This document shows, piece after piece, positions 27,448-35,703 of a stretch of 64,000 nucleotides of DNA (its first letter is position 1; every line of letters starts with the position of its first letter). The notes beneath the pieces are model-generated. The model had not been told where the DNA came from. It worked only from the letters and a program-made list of their open reading frames with translations, and did not search any database. The position numbers and the translations under genes are program-made. The DNA comes from Planctomycetota bacterium. GTDB taxonomy: Bacteria; Planctomycetota; UBA1135; UBA2386. Location of the stretch: assembly GCA_947444055.1 (NCBI GenBank), contig CANEYR010000006.1:49560-113559 (forward strand). Direction: 5' to 3'.

Positions 27448-28574
27448 GCGAGAAACGACGTCGGCCCGGCATCTTCGCGGCGATCGTTGCCGATCCATGG
27501 CGCAAGTTGTTGGCGATCGGGCTGGCGGTGCTGCTGTGGTTCTTCATCGACAGCCGCATCAAGGACACCCACACGCGCACCGTGCCGTTGGTGCATGTTG
27601 GCACGTTGAACGCGACCGGCATGTTGCTCGATCGTTTGGCGATTGCGCTGCCGACCGACCGCGTCGTCGGCCTGCGCTTCTTCGATGGCGATCGCCCCAT
27701 CGACAAGGTCGAAGTGCGCATCAGCGGTCCGCGCTTTCGCATCGCGACAATCGAGACCGAGCGACTCGATCTGCAGATCACGGCGTTCCTGGGCCTCGAC
27801 TGGAGCACGCGTACGAGCATCGAATTCACGGTGGCCGACGTGCGCCGCGACCAACGGGTGTTGCAGGACCTTGAGATCGAACTGTCGCCGCCGCGCATTC
27901 GACTCGACGTCGAGAACATTGCCTCGCGCGAGATCCCGTTGAGCTTCGATGTCGTCGATCTGGTCGAGGGTGCGTTCGTGGGCCGCTTGCGCCGCGACAC
28001 GGCGGAGTTCACGCCGCCGTCCGCACTGGTGCTCGGCCCGGCGATTGGCATCGACCAATTGGGCAAGCGCACCAACAAGCCGTTCCGGGCCGTGATGGAG
28101 AGCGGCGGCACGGATCGCAAGGTGAAGGCCCATCTCGAACTGATCGATGGCCCGGACCTCGGGCTGAAGTTCGCGACGCCGCCGTTGCTGACCATGCAGG
28201 TGTTGCCGCAGACGACCAAGTTCGAGCTCGAGCTGCCGATTGTGGTCGACGACTTGGCGCTGCCGCCAGAGCAGCGCGGCAGCTACCAACCGGAGGCCAA
28301 GACGCGCATGGTGCGCGTGGCGGCGGGTGGCGAGCTGCGTTCGCGGCTGGTGAATATGGGGGAAGGCGGCGATTCGACGAGCATGGCGGAGTGGGCGGCG
28401 GCGAACCTGCGGTTGCTGGTGCATATTCCGCGGGCGGAGCCGGGTGCTGCGCACTTGACCGAGATCGATCGCCCCGCCCGTCTGCTGCTGGTCGGGCGGC
28501 TGTACGAGACCCTGGATCGCAACGAGTGCTTGCTCGACGAAACCGTCGTCGTCAAGCTGCGCCAGAAGACATGA
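27444..28574 (+). CDS. cdaR: CdaR/YbbR-like regulator of diadenylate cyclase
   Basis: A 376-residue protein with a short basic cytoplasmic end, one membrane helix (KLLAIGLAVLLWFFIDSRI) and an extracytoplasmic series of YbbR-type beta modules (for example VEVRISGPRFRI and LQDLEIELSPPRIRLDVENI). In Firmicutes CdaR binds and modulates CdaA. The sequence is only loosely conserved, so naming relies on topology and on location between cdaA and glmM, with 4-bp overlaps on both sides. Confidence 0.75.
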   Translation: MSEKRRRPGIFAAIVADPWRKLLAIGLAVLLWFFIDSRIKDTHTRTVPLVHVGTLNATGMLLDRLAIALPTDRVVGLRFFDGDRPIDKVEVRISGPRFRIATIETERLDLQITAFLGLDWSTRTSIEFTVADVRRDQRVLQDLEIELSPPRIRLDVENIASREIPLSFDVVDLVEGAFVGRLRRDTAEFTPPSALVLGPAIGIDQLGKRTNKPFRAVMESGGTDRKVKAHLELIDGPDLGLKFATPPLLTMQVLPQTTKFELELPIVVDDLALPPEQRGSYQPEAKTRMVRVAAGGELRSRLVNMGEGGDSTSMAEWAAANLRLLVHIPRAEPGAAHLTEIDRPARLLLVGRLYETLDRNECLLDETVVVKLRQKT

Positions 28575-29929
28575 CCAACGAAGACATACCCAACATCGCC
28601 CCGCCGCAGTTCGGCACGGATGGTTTGCGTGGGCGCGCGGGCGATGCCCCGATGGAGCCTGAGACGTTGCGGCGCGTTGGGGCGGCGCTCGGTGTGTTGC
28701 TGCAGCGCAGTGGCCAGGCGCAAAAGCGTGTGCTGGTCGGCAACGACGGCCGCGAGTCGGCGCCGTGGATCTTGGAGTCGCTGGCGCAGGGGCTGGCGGC
28801 GGCCGAGGTGTCGGTCGGCGACCTTGGCTTGTGCACGACCCCAGCGTTGGCGTTCGTAACGCGCACGCAGCCGGTTGACGCGGGCGTCATGATCAGTGCG
28901 TCGCACAACCCGTCGCACGACAACGGCATCAAGATCTTCGCCGCCGACGGCACCAAGATGCGCGACGACGACGAAGCGGACATTGCACGCCTGGCGGTCG
29001 AACTGCGGCCGGCGGCCTTGCGCACGCCGCGCATTCGCGAGCGCAGCGAACTGTTGCTGAAGTACGAAGAGTACTTCGCGACGCAGTTCCCGGATCTCGA
29101 TCTGACCGGGCGCAAAGTCTGCATCGACGCGGCCAACGGCGGGGGTACCGAACTGGCGCCGCGCATCCTGCGCGCGTTCGGCGCCGAGGTCGTCGAGTTG
29201 GCGTGCGAGCCCGATGGCTTCAACATCAACGAGGACTGCGGTGCCCTGCATCCGCAGAAGCTCGCCGCGGCGGTTCGCGAACACGGCGCCTGCCTTGGCA
29301 TCTGCCTCGACGGCGATGGCGACCGCGGCATCTTCGTCGACGAACTCGGCACCGTGCGCGACGGCGACGATGTGATGACGCTGTTCGGTCGGCAGCTGCA
29401 CGCGGAGGGACGGCTGCCCGGCGGGCGCTTGGTCGCGACGGTGATGAGCAATCTCGGCTTGCACAAGGCGCTGCGCGAGGCCGGCGTGGCGGTGCACGTG
29501 ACGCCGGTTGGCGATCGCAACGTGTTCTTGGCGATGCAAGAACTCGGCGCCCAGCTGGGCGGGGAACAATCGGGCCACGTGCTGTTCTCGGACCACCATC
29601 TGGTCGGCGACGGGCTCTACACCGGCATCCGGTTGTTGGCGACGGTGCACGACGGTGCCTTCGCCAAGGCGTTCGCGGCCTTTTCACGCTTCCCGCAAGA
29701 ACTGATCAACATCCAGGTCGCGCAGAAGCCGCCACTCGACAGCGTGCCGGCCATTGCCGCGAAAGTGGCCGAAGTGGAACGCGCGCTGGGCAGCGACGGC
29801 CGCTTGCTGTTGCGCTACTCAGGCACCGAATCGAAGTGCCGCGTCATGATCGAGGCCGCCGACGGCGCCTTGTGCAGCCGCTTGTGCCGCGAACTCGCGG
29901 ACATCGTCGCGCGCGAGCTCGGCGCATGA
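28571..29929 (+). CDS. glmM: Phosphoglucosamine mutase
   Basis: A 452-residue alpha-D-phosphohexomutase converting glucosamine 6-phosphate to glucosamine 1-phosphate for peptidoglycan and LPS. It begins PQFGTDGLRGRAG; the phosphoserine loop is MISASHNPSHDNG (S111), metal loop CLDGDGDRGIF, substrate loop GGEQSGHVLF and C-terminal phosphate site RYSGTESKCRVMIE. The ATG at 28571 overlaps the cdaR stop. In Firmicutes GlmM binds and restrains CdaA, so co-location with cdaA and cdaR probably reflects that link. Confidence 0.95.
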   Translation: MTNEDIPNIAPPQFGTDGLRGRAGDAPMEPETLRRVGAALGVLLQRSGQAQKRVLVGNDGRESAPWILESLAQGLAAAEVSVGDLGLCTTPALAFVTRTQPVDAGVMISASHNPSHDNGIKIFAADGTKMRDDDEADIARLAVELRPAALRTPRIRERSELLLKYEEYFATQFPDLDLTGRKVCIDAANGGGTELAPRILRAFGAEVVELACEPDGFNINEDCGALHPQKLAAAVREHGACLGICLDGDGDRGIFVDELGTVRDGDDVMTLFGRQLHAEGRLPGGRLVATVMSNLGLHKALREAGVAVHVTPVGDRNVFLAMQELGAQLGGEQSGHVLFSDHHLVGDGLYTGIRLLATVHDGAFAKAFAAFSRFPQELINIQVAQKPPLDSVPAIAAKVAEVERALGSDGRLLLRYSGTESKCRVMIEAADGALCSRLCRELADIVARELGA

Positions 29930-30591
29930 ACGGCGCGCCGGTGTTGGCGTTGTCGGGCAGCAACCTGACTGGCGACGTGCCGTTCTCGTGCGCACTGTCC
30001 ATCGACGGCCGCATCGAGACCGCTCGCGCCGCACCTGGCATTCGCGGCGACTTGGCCCAGCTGGTCGCCAACCTGTGCGCGACCTGTAGCGTGCGCCCCG
30101 ATCAGGTGCAGAGCCTGCGCGTGGACGTGGGGCCAGGCTCGTACACGGGACTGCGTGTGGCGTTGACGTTCGTGCGGTTCCTGCAGCATTTTGGCAACGC
30201 GACGGTGCAGGGCCTCGACAGCTTGGCGCTGCTCGCGGCCCGCGCCGTGCACACGGGACCCAGCCGGGTGCGGGTGTTGCTCGATGCGCGGCGAGAGCGT
30301 GTGCACACCCAGAGCTTCGACATCGCCCCCGGCCACATTGCGGCGGTAGCGCCGGCGGTCGCGGTGCCGATGGCGAACGTGCTGAACGACCTGCGCGCCG
30401 GCGATGTCGTCATCATTCCGGCGAGCCTGCCGCTGGCGCTGCAGGAGCCACTGCGAACCCAGGGTGCTGTGCTGCGGCTGCAGACCGAAGTGGTAGCCGC
30501 CGAGATGTTCACACCGGGGTTGCCATTCTTCTTGGCCTCGACCGCGGAGCTCGAACCGCGCTACTTGATGAGCAGCTACGCGGAGACGTGA
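29926..30591 (+). CDS. tsaB: tRNA threonylcarbamoyladenosine biosynthesis protein TsaB
   Basis: A 221-residue ASKHA-fold protein with the TsaB core VDVGPGSYTGLRVALTFVRFL and GLDSLALLAARAV, and a divergent N terminus (PVLALSGSNLTGD where LAIDTS is usual). TsaB scaffolds TsaD in making t6A37 on ANN-decoding tRNAs. The C-terminal half is less conserved, as usual. The ATG at 29926 overlaps the glmM stop, so it continues the same operon. The track's start at 29203 is antisense-like read-through of glmM. Confidence 0.85.
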   Translation: MNGAPVLALSGSNLTGDVPFSCALSIDGRIETARAAPGIRGDLAQLVANLCATCSVRPDQVQSLRVDVGPGSYTGLRVALTFVRFLQHFGNATVQGLDSLALLAARAVHTGPSRVRVLLDARRERVHTQSFDIAPGHIAAVAPAVAVPMANVLNDLRAGDVVIIPASLPLALQEPLRTQGAVLRLQTEVVAAEMFTPGLPFFLASTAELEPRYLMSSYAET

Positions 30592-31112
30592 CGATGCGCG
30601 CGTTCCGCACCCTGTGGTTGATGCATCGCTGGCTCGGTGTCTCGGTTGGCCTCGTGCTGCTGGTCTCCGCCGCAACCGGCTTTCTGTTGCTGGTCAAGAA
30701 GGACTACCCGTGGCTGCAGCCGGCCGTGGTCCCGGGTGCCGTCGGCACGCCCGCCCAATTGCAGCCGCTGGCGGCGGTCTACGACGCAGTGTTCGCGCTG
30801 CAGTTGCCGCAGCTGCGCAGTGAAGACGACATCGCCCGCATCGACTTTCGCCCGGCCCAACGCGTGCACAAGGTCATCAGCAAGCATGACGACGTCGAGG
30901 TGCAAGTGTGTGCGATCACGCTGCACACGACCGGGCCGTTGGTGCGCCGCAGCGATTGGTTGGAACGCTTGCACGATGGCTCGCTGTTCGGCAGTTCGAT
31001 GCACGGCATCGTCATGCCGGTCGTGGCGCTGGTGTTGCTGTTCTTGGCGGTGAGCGGCTACGTGATGTGGCTGTGGCCGAAGTGGCTGCGCCGCCGCCAC
31101 GCTCGCCCCTGA
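30588..31112 (+). CDS. PepSY-associated membrane protein
   Basis: A 174-residue protein with an N-terminal helix (LMHRWLGVSVGLVLLVSAATGFLLLVKK) carrying the HRWLG/GL..SGxL pattern of PepSY_TM proteins, a central PepSY-like extracytoplasmic part and a C-terminal helix preceded by LHDGSLFGSSMHGIVMPVVALVLLFLAVSGYVMWLW. Such proteins are often linked with metal reductases or peptidase inhibition. Here it ends the cdaA-tsaB chain (GTGA overlap with tsaB), and its relation to that pathway is unclear. An ATG at 30594 is an alternative start. Confidence 0.75.
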   Translation: MTMRAFRTLWLMHRWLGVSVGLVLLVSAATGFLLLVKKDYPWLQPAVVPGAVGTPAQLQPLAAVYDAVFALQLPQLRSEDDIARIDFRPAQRVHKVISKHDDVEVQVCAITLHTTGPLVRRSDWLERLHDGSLFGSSMHGIVMPVVALVLLFLAVSGYVMWLWPKWLRRRHARP

Positions 31113-31161
31113 GCCAAGCCTCGCGCTTGCGCGGCACGCAGGATTTCGGCACCGTGCTCGC

Positions 31162-32382
31162 ATGCTGTCTCGACTGCTCCGTCCCGCGTTCGTCCTCGCG
31201 CTGTCGCTCGCGGCAGGGCTGCCAGCCCAGCAGTCGCCGTTCCTCGCCGAACGCTTGGCGCTGGTGCCGGCCCTCTTGCAGGCCGAAGTCGAGAAGGGCC
31301 ATCACGCCGGGCTGGCGTTCCTCGTGCTGCATCGTGATCAGGTGGTCGCTGAGGGTGTGTTCGGCGATGCCGACATCGCGCGTGGCCGACCGCTGCGCCG
31401 CGACGCCATCGTGCGCATCTATTCGATGACGAAGCCGATCACCGCGATCGCGGCGCTGACGCTCGTCGAGCAGGGCAAGCTGCGCTTGGACCAACCGATT
31501 CGCGAGTTCCTGCCGGAGTTCGCGCAGCCGCAGGTGTGGGTCGGCGGCACCGTGGCTGCACCGCAGTTGGCCCCGGCCAAGCAGGCGATCACGCTGCGCA
31601 TGCTGCTCAACCACACCGCCGGCTTCACCTACGACTTCTTCCGTGAGTCACCGCTGCACGATCTCTACCGCCAGGCCGACTTGTGGAACGCGGTTTCGAG
31701 CGAGGACTTCCTGAAGCGGGCTGCGACTTTGCCGCTGCTGGCGCAACCGGGCACGGCGTGGAACTACAGCATCGCCGACGACGTGCTCGGGCTGCTGATC
31801 GAGCGCGTCACGCAGCAGCAGCTCGGCGACTATGTGCGCGAGCATGTCACCTTGCCGCTCGGCATGGTCGACACCGACTTCGATGTGCCAGCCGCCAAGC
31901 GCCCGCGCCTGGCCACGCTGCATCGGCAAGAGAACGGCAAGCTGGTGACGATGGAGCCGTCGTTTGGGGTGTCGGAGGAATCGGGCAAGGGCTTCGATGC
32001 TGGCGGTGCGGGGCTGTTCTCGACGCTCGACGACTACGCCCGCTTTTGCCGGTTCTTGCTCGGCGACGGCGGCCTCGATGGCAAGCGGGTGCTGAGCCGC
32101 AAGACGCTCGAATTGGCGCGCCAGAACTCGCTGCGCGATGGCCAGCAGACCGGCCGCCCTGGTGATGGTTGGGGGCTGTTCTCGTCGGTCTGCGTCGACC
32201 CCGCCGCCGGCTGTGACCTGATGAGTGCTGGCACCCTGCATTGGAGTGGGGCGGCCACCACCACGTTCTTCGCCGACCCCAAGGAGGGGCTGATCGGCAT
32301 CCTGTTCGCGCAGCACATGCCCTACGACGAACACAAGGTCATCGCCCGCTTCCGAACGGCGGTCTACCAAGCGCTGCGCTGA
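31162..32382 (+). CDS. Secreted serine hydrolase of the beta-lactamase/penicillin-binding fold
   Basis: A 406-residue protein with a signal peptide (MLSRLLRPAFVLALSLAAGLPAQQ) and class C beta-lactamase/esterase motifs: SMTK (S88-K91), the Y-x-N equivalent YSI in TAWNYSIADDVLG, and HWSG as the KTG equivalent. The pattern LVEQGKLRLDQPIREFLPEF and MLLNHTAGFTYD is typical of EstB-like esterases and D-aminopeptidases in this family. Substrate cannot be predicted. It is probably the first gene of a + strand run with the thioredoxin-like protein. Confidence 0.85.
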   Translation: MLSRLLRPAFVLALSLAAGLPAQQSPFLAERLALVPALLQAEVEKGHHAGLAFLVLHRDQVVAEGVFGDADIARGRPLRRDAIVRIYSMTKPITAIAALTLVEQGKLRLDQPIREFLPEFAQPQVWVGGTVAAPQLAPAKQAITLRMLLNHTAGFTYDFFRESPLHDLYRQADLWNAVSSEDFLKRAATLPLLAQPGTAWNYSIADDVLGLLIERVTQQQLGDYVREHVTLPLGMVDTDFDVPAAKRPRLATLHRQENGKLVTMEPSFGVSEESGKGFDAGGAGLFSTLDDYARFCRFLLGDGGLDGKRVLSRKTLELARQNSLRDGQQTGRPGDGWGLFSSVCVDPAAGCDLMSAGTLHWSGAATTTFFADPKEGLIGILFAQHMPYDEHKVIARFRTAVYQALR

Positions 32383-32421
32383 CTATCGCCAGCCCTGCGC
32401 ACCCGGCATGATCATCGCGCC

Positions 32422-33531
32422 ATGCTGCGCGCCCCTTTCGCAGTCTCGTTCCTCTTCGCCTGCTGCCACCTGCTGCCCGCTCAAAGCATTGAGTGGTGGC
32501 AGAAGGATCTCGACGGCGCCTTGCTTGCCGCCAAGGACAAGCCGGCCGCGATGGTCCTGCTCTATTGCTGGAAGGACGGCCACGGCGTCTGCATGGACAT
32601 GTTCCAGGGCACGTTGGCCGAGAAGCAGGTGGTGACCGCCGCCGCCGACTTCGTGTGCATGGGGGCGAAGGACGACGAAGCGGGCCGCATCGTGCTCGCC
32701 AAGTACGGCATCGAGCAGGTGCCGACCGTGCTCTTCCTCGCCCCGGACGGCAGCGTGGTCGATGTGGCGCCGGGCTATGTGCCAGTGAAAGAGTTCTTGG
32801 CCGAGATCGCGCGCATTCGCGCCGGCAAGGACACCGTCGGGGAATTGAAAAAGCAAATCGCAGCCGCACCCCAGGACCTCGGTCTGCAGATGCGGCTCGT
32901 GCGCAAGCTGCGCACGGCCGGCGACAAGGCTGGCTCGCTGGCGGTCATCGACGCGATCGTCGCCAAGGACCCAAAGCTCGCCAGTGAACCGGCGGCGGAA
33001 GCGATGTTGCTCAAGCTCACCGACCAGATCTTCAAGCCGGAGATCACGCCTGCCGACTACGACTTGAAGCCGCTGCGCGACTTCCTCGGCAAGCAACGCA
33101 ACAAGAACATCCTGTTCCTCGGCTATGACCGCATGGCCGCCGCTGAATATCGGCGGCAGAACCTGAAGGCCGCTGCGGAAGCCGCGGGCAAGGCGTGGAA
33201 GAACATTCCACCCGACCAGGTGCTGGCGTGGGGACAGGGCATCGCGGGCAAGGCCTACGAGAATTGGCAAGCGCTCGAGAAGCTGAACAAGGAGCTGCTG
33301 AAGCAGGCGCTCGAGATCAGCAAGAAGGCGCTCGAAGAAGTCGAGAAGCGACACAAGACCTCGCCCGACAACCCGTTCCTCGGCAGCGCGATGTACCTGC
33401 ATGCGGCGGTGCAGTTGGTGTGTAACCAGCGCAAGGAAGCGTTCGCGACGATGGACAAGGCCATGGCGATCGATCCGAACAACGAGAACCTGAAGAAGGC
33501 GAAAGATCGCTGGCTCGACGGTTCGAAGTGA
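32422..33531 (+). CDS. Exported thioredoxin-like protein with helical TPR-like tail
   Basis: A 369-residue protein with a signal peptide (MLRAPFAVSFLFACCHLLPAQS). Residues of about 25-130 form a thioredoxin-like fold with the cis-proline motif YGIEQVPTVLFLAPDGSVV. The usual CXXC is replaced by CWKDGHGVC, so redox activity is doubtful. The remainder is helical with Ala/Lys-rich TPR-like segments (AAEYRRQNLKAAAEAAGKAWKNIP; EAFATMDKAMAIDPNNENLKKAKDRW). Likely a periplasmic binding or scaffold protein. It follows the serine hydrolase by 39 bp. Confidence 0.65.
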   Translation: MLRAPFAVSFLFACCHLLPAQSIEWWQKDLDGALLAAKDKPAAMVLLYCWKDGHGVCMDMFQGTLAEKQVVTAAADFVCMGAKDDEAGRIVLAKYGIEQVPTVLFLAPDGSVVDVAPGYVPVKEFLAEIARIRAGKDTVGELKKQIAAAPQDLGLQMRLVRKLRTAGDKAGSLAVIDAIVAKDPKLASEPAAEAMLLKLTDQIFKPEITPADYDLKPLRDFLGKQRNKNILFLGYDRMAAAEYRRQNLKAAAEAAGKAWKNIPPDQVLAWGQGIAGKAYENWQALEKLNKELLKQALEISKKALEEVEKRHKTSPDNPFLGSAMYLHAAVQLVCNQRKEAFATMDKAMAIDPNNENLKKAKDRWLDGSK

Positions 33532-33574
33532 CGCCGCGGGAAGACCCGGGCGACCGTCGTCGTCGCATCGGGCG

Positions 33575-34846
33575 ATGAAGTTGCGTTCCCCGTGGTGGGT
33601 CGTTCTCGCCGCGGCGGCCGCGACGATCGCGTTGGCGGCGGGAGCACGGCTGGCGGATGCTTTGTTGTGTGGCTTGCCGCCGTTGACGCCGCTGCTGTGG
33701 GCGCGCGCGCGCCGACGCCATGACGCCGTGAAGGTGGCACTGCAGGCGGCGGTTCTGGTGGTCGCCGCGTTCCTTGGTGCCTTGGCCCTCGGTGCCAGCC
33801 TTGCTGCTGGGATGCAGGCGGCGATGCCGTGGCTAAGTTCGCTGCGGTTTGGCTGCTACCTGCTCGCCTGGTTGGTCGCACTGCGGCTGTTGCAAGCGGC
33901 CCTGGTGGTAGTGGCGGCGAAGTGGGTGCGGCCGGCGGCGCTGCGGTCGGTGCTGGTGGCGATCGTCACCATCGCGGTTGGTCTGCCCAATCTCTACGTG
34001 GCGCTGCAAACCCATCGCATCGCGGTGGCGGCGGTACCGACGATCTCGGTTCAGGTCGCCGTTCTGCGTGAGCAGGCGCGCGAGGTCACGTTCGACACCC
34101 TCGATGGCGTGCATCTGGTCGGCACGCTGTTGACGCAGCCGTCGGCGGCGGCCAGCGCCGAGGTGCCGGTGGTCGTCGTCTGCCATGGCCTCGGTGCCAA
34201 TCGGGCGGCGTTCTTTGCGTATGCCGAGATGGCGTGGCAACTCGGTTGCCATGCGCTCGCCTTCGACTTCCGCGCCCACGGCGGTAGTGGTGGGTTCACC
34301 TCGACGTTCGGCGCCGAGGAAGTCTTCGATGTCGCGGCGGCCGTCGGGTGGGTTCGCTCACAGCCGTCATTCGCGCAGTCACCACTCGTGCTGGTCGGCG
34401 TCTCAATGGGTGCTGTCACCGCCTTGCGGGCGGCGGCGATCGTCGGCGCCAACGGGGTGCTGGCCGAAAGCGCTTTCGCGGATCTGTCAGCGATGGTGGC
34501 CCACCAGGTAGCGCCGCTGGGCCCGTTCGCTGACGTCGCTGCCTGGTCGATCGGACTGGCCGCACGTTGGCAATTGGGCGTCGAACTCGACGACGTGTCA
34601 CCGCGCCGCAGTCTTAGCGAACTGGCGACCCAGATCCCGGTCGTGCTGCTGCAGAGCGGTGCGGACGCCATCATTCCGCGTGCCGAGAGCGAACGTCTGG
34701 CGGCGGTGCGTCAGCAAGCGATTCACACCTTCGCCGGTTCGCCGCACGGTGGCTGCAGCGTGTTCGATCCGGAGCGGGTCATGCGGTTGCTCGAAGACCT
34801 GCTGGCGGCCGTGCGCGCCGCGCGTCACGCGATCGGCAACAAGTAG
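33575..34846 (+). CDS. Membrane-anchored alpha/beta hydrolase
   Basis: A 423-residue protein with several N-terminal hydrophobic segments (about 5-25, 50-75, 85-105, 115-135) and a C-terminal alpha/beta hydrolase of the YqkD/BAAT-like type. The fold shows VVVCHGLGANRAAF (oxyanion region), ALAFDFRAHGGSGG, the nucleophile GVSMGAVTAL, acid LQSGADAIIP and base GSPHGG. The last 15 residues (DLLAAVRAARHAIGNK) lie in the left copy of a 44-bp direct repeat that flanks the downstream toxin-antitoxin module. Substrate unknown. Confidence 0.8.
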   Translation: MKLRSPWWVVLAAAAATIALAAGARLADALLCGLPPLTPLLWARARRRHDAVKVALQAAVLVVAAFLGALALGASLAAGMQAAMPWLSSLRFGCYLLAWLVALRLLQAALVVVAAKWVRPAALRSVLVAIVTIAVGLPNLYVALQTHRIAVAAVPTISVQVAVLREQAREVTFDTLDGVHLVGTLLTQPSAAASAEVPVVVVCHGLGANRAAFFAYAEMAWQLGCHALAFDFRAHGGSGGFTSTFGAEEVFDVAAAVGWVRSQPSFAQSPLVLVGVSMGAVTALRAAAIVGANGVLAESAFADLSAMVAHQVAPLGPFADVAAWSIGLAARWQLGVELDDVSPRRSLSELATQIPVVLLQSGADAIIPRAESERLAAVRQQAIHTFAGSPHGGCSVFDPERVMRLLEDLLAAVRAARHAIGNK

Positions 34847-34848
34847 TC
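34805..34848. repeat. Left copy of a 44-bp direct repeat flanking the UPF0175/DUF3368 module
   Basis: GCGGCCGTGCGCGCCGCGCG... to ...GGCAACAAGTAGTC matches 35660-35703 with one mismatch (G at 34829, T at 35684). Similarity extends a few bases further left (GACCTGCTG versus GACCTTGCTC). This copy encodes the C terminus of the alpha/beta hydrolase. Confidence 0.9.
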
Positions 34849-34917
34849 CAGTCATGTGGCGGCGGGGCCAAACAGTTGTCAGCTGTGCTGCCTTGTCGCG
34901 GCATTGAGGTGCGTGCC

Positions 34918-35181
34918 ATGACCAACATCCGCTTCGACATCCCTGAACACATCGAACGGACCCTCGGTGGCGACGCCAACAGTCTCGCCAATGCTGCGAA
35001 AGAGGCGTTTCTCGTCGACCTCTACCGAACACAGCGCATCACCCATCACCAGCTTGCCGAGGCGTTGCAGCTGGGGCGTATTGAGACGGATGGCATCCTG
35101 AATCGACACGGCATTCTGCTGGAGTTCAGCCTGCACGATATGGATCAAGAAACGGACCAGTTGCGCAAGGCGCGGGACTGA
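34918..35181 (+). CDS. UPF0175-family antitoxin-like protein
   Basis: An 87-residue protein matching UPF0175: an N-terminal beta strand (TNIRFDIPEHIERTLGG), helices AAKEAFLVDLYRTQRITHHQLAEALQLGRIETDGILNRHGILLEFSLHDMDQETDQL. Members are antitoxins paired with DUF3368 PIN-domain RNases, and the helix-turn-helix-like part suggests DNA binding and autoregulation. The stop codon overlaps the start of the decayed toxin (TGATG), the usual coupling. The gene itself is intact. Composition seems less GC-rich than the neighbours, consistent with acquisition. Confidence 0.8.
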   Translation: MTNIRFDIPEHIERTLGGDANSLANAAKEAFLVDLYRTQRITHHQLAEALQLGRIETDGILNRHGILLEFSLHDMDQETDQLRKARD

Positions 35182-35640
35182 TGCTCGTCGTCGCCGATAC
35201 GACTCCATCAACTACTTGGTTCTGATCGAGAGTGTCGACGTCCTGCCCGTCTGTTTCGCGCCATCGCTTGTCCGACCGCCGTCGGTGCCGAACTTCTGCA
35301 TCGTGGAGCGCCTGCAGTCGTTCGCGCGTGGGCCAGCAACCCACCGAGTTGACTCGTGGTGATCGATTCAGGTCTGCATCTTGGCCCAGGCGAGAATGCC
35401 GCGATTGCATTGGCTCAGGAACTGCGCGCGGATCGGTTGCTGGCCGACGAGCGTGATGCGAGGGCTCTTGCCCGCCAACGCGGTCTGGAGGTGGTTGGCA
35501 CACTTTCCATTCTCGCCGAAGCCGCGGACAGGGGATTGATCGACCTTGTCGCCAAGATTGAGTTGCTGCGAGGCACCAGCTTCCATGCGAGCAGGCAGTT
35601 GCTGCAAGCTCTGCTCGCTCGCCACCAGAAGCGTCAATAG
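35181..35640 (+). pseudogene. Decayed DUF3368 PIN-domain toxin
   Basis: Reading all three frames rebuilds one DUF3368 protein. Frame 1 from the ATG gives MLVVADTT; after a one-base loss near 35208 the second gives INYLVLIESVDVLPVCFAPSLVRPP. A second shift near 35283 leads to GAELLHRGAPAVVRAWASNPPS, then TGA replaces the expected Trp codon (near 35353). The third segment LVVIDSGLHLGPGENAAIALAQELRADRLLADERDARALARQRGLEVVGTLSIL continues to a normal C terminus. PIN acidic residues (ADT, GENAA, DERDAR) are recognisable. Two frameshifts and one nonsense change mean no active toxin. The track ORF 35356-35640 is only the C-terminal half. Confidence 0.85.
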
Positions 35641-35659
35641 AACTGAATCGACCTTGCTC

Positions 35660-35703
35660 GCGGCCGTGCGCGCCGCGCGTCACTCGATCGGCAACAAGTA
35701 GTC
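35660..35703. repeat. Right copy of the 44-bp direct repeat
   Basis: It matches 34805-34848 with one mismatch. This copy covers the 3' end of the minus-strand gene at 35680-36231 (encoding DYLLPIE and stop). Together the two copies bracket about 810 bp holding the toxin-antitoxin module. Confidence 0.9.

Noticed and set aside
35356-35640. The 94-aa ORF MVIDSGLHLGPGENAA... as an intact small toxin
   Set aside because: It is only the C-terminal half of DUF3368; the N-terminal half with the first PIN aspartate lies upstream in other frames.
34805-35703. Insertion sequence or integron cassette bounded by the 44-bp repeats
   Set aside because: No transposase, integrase or terminal inverted repeats are present; the repeats are duplicated coding ends.
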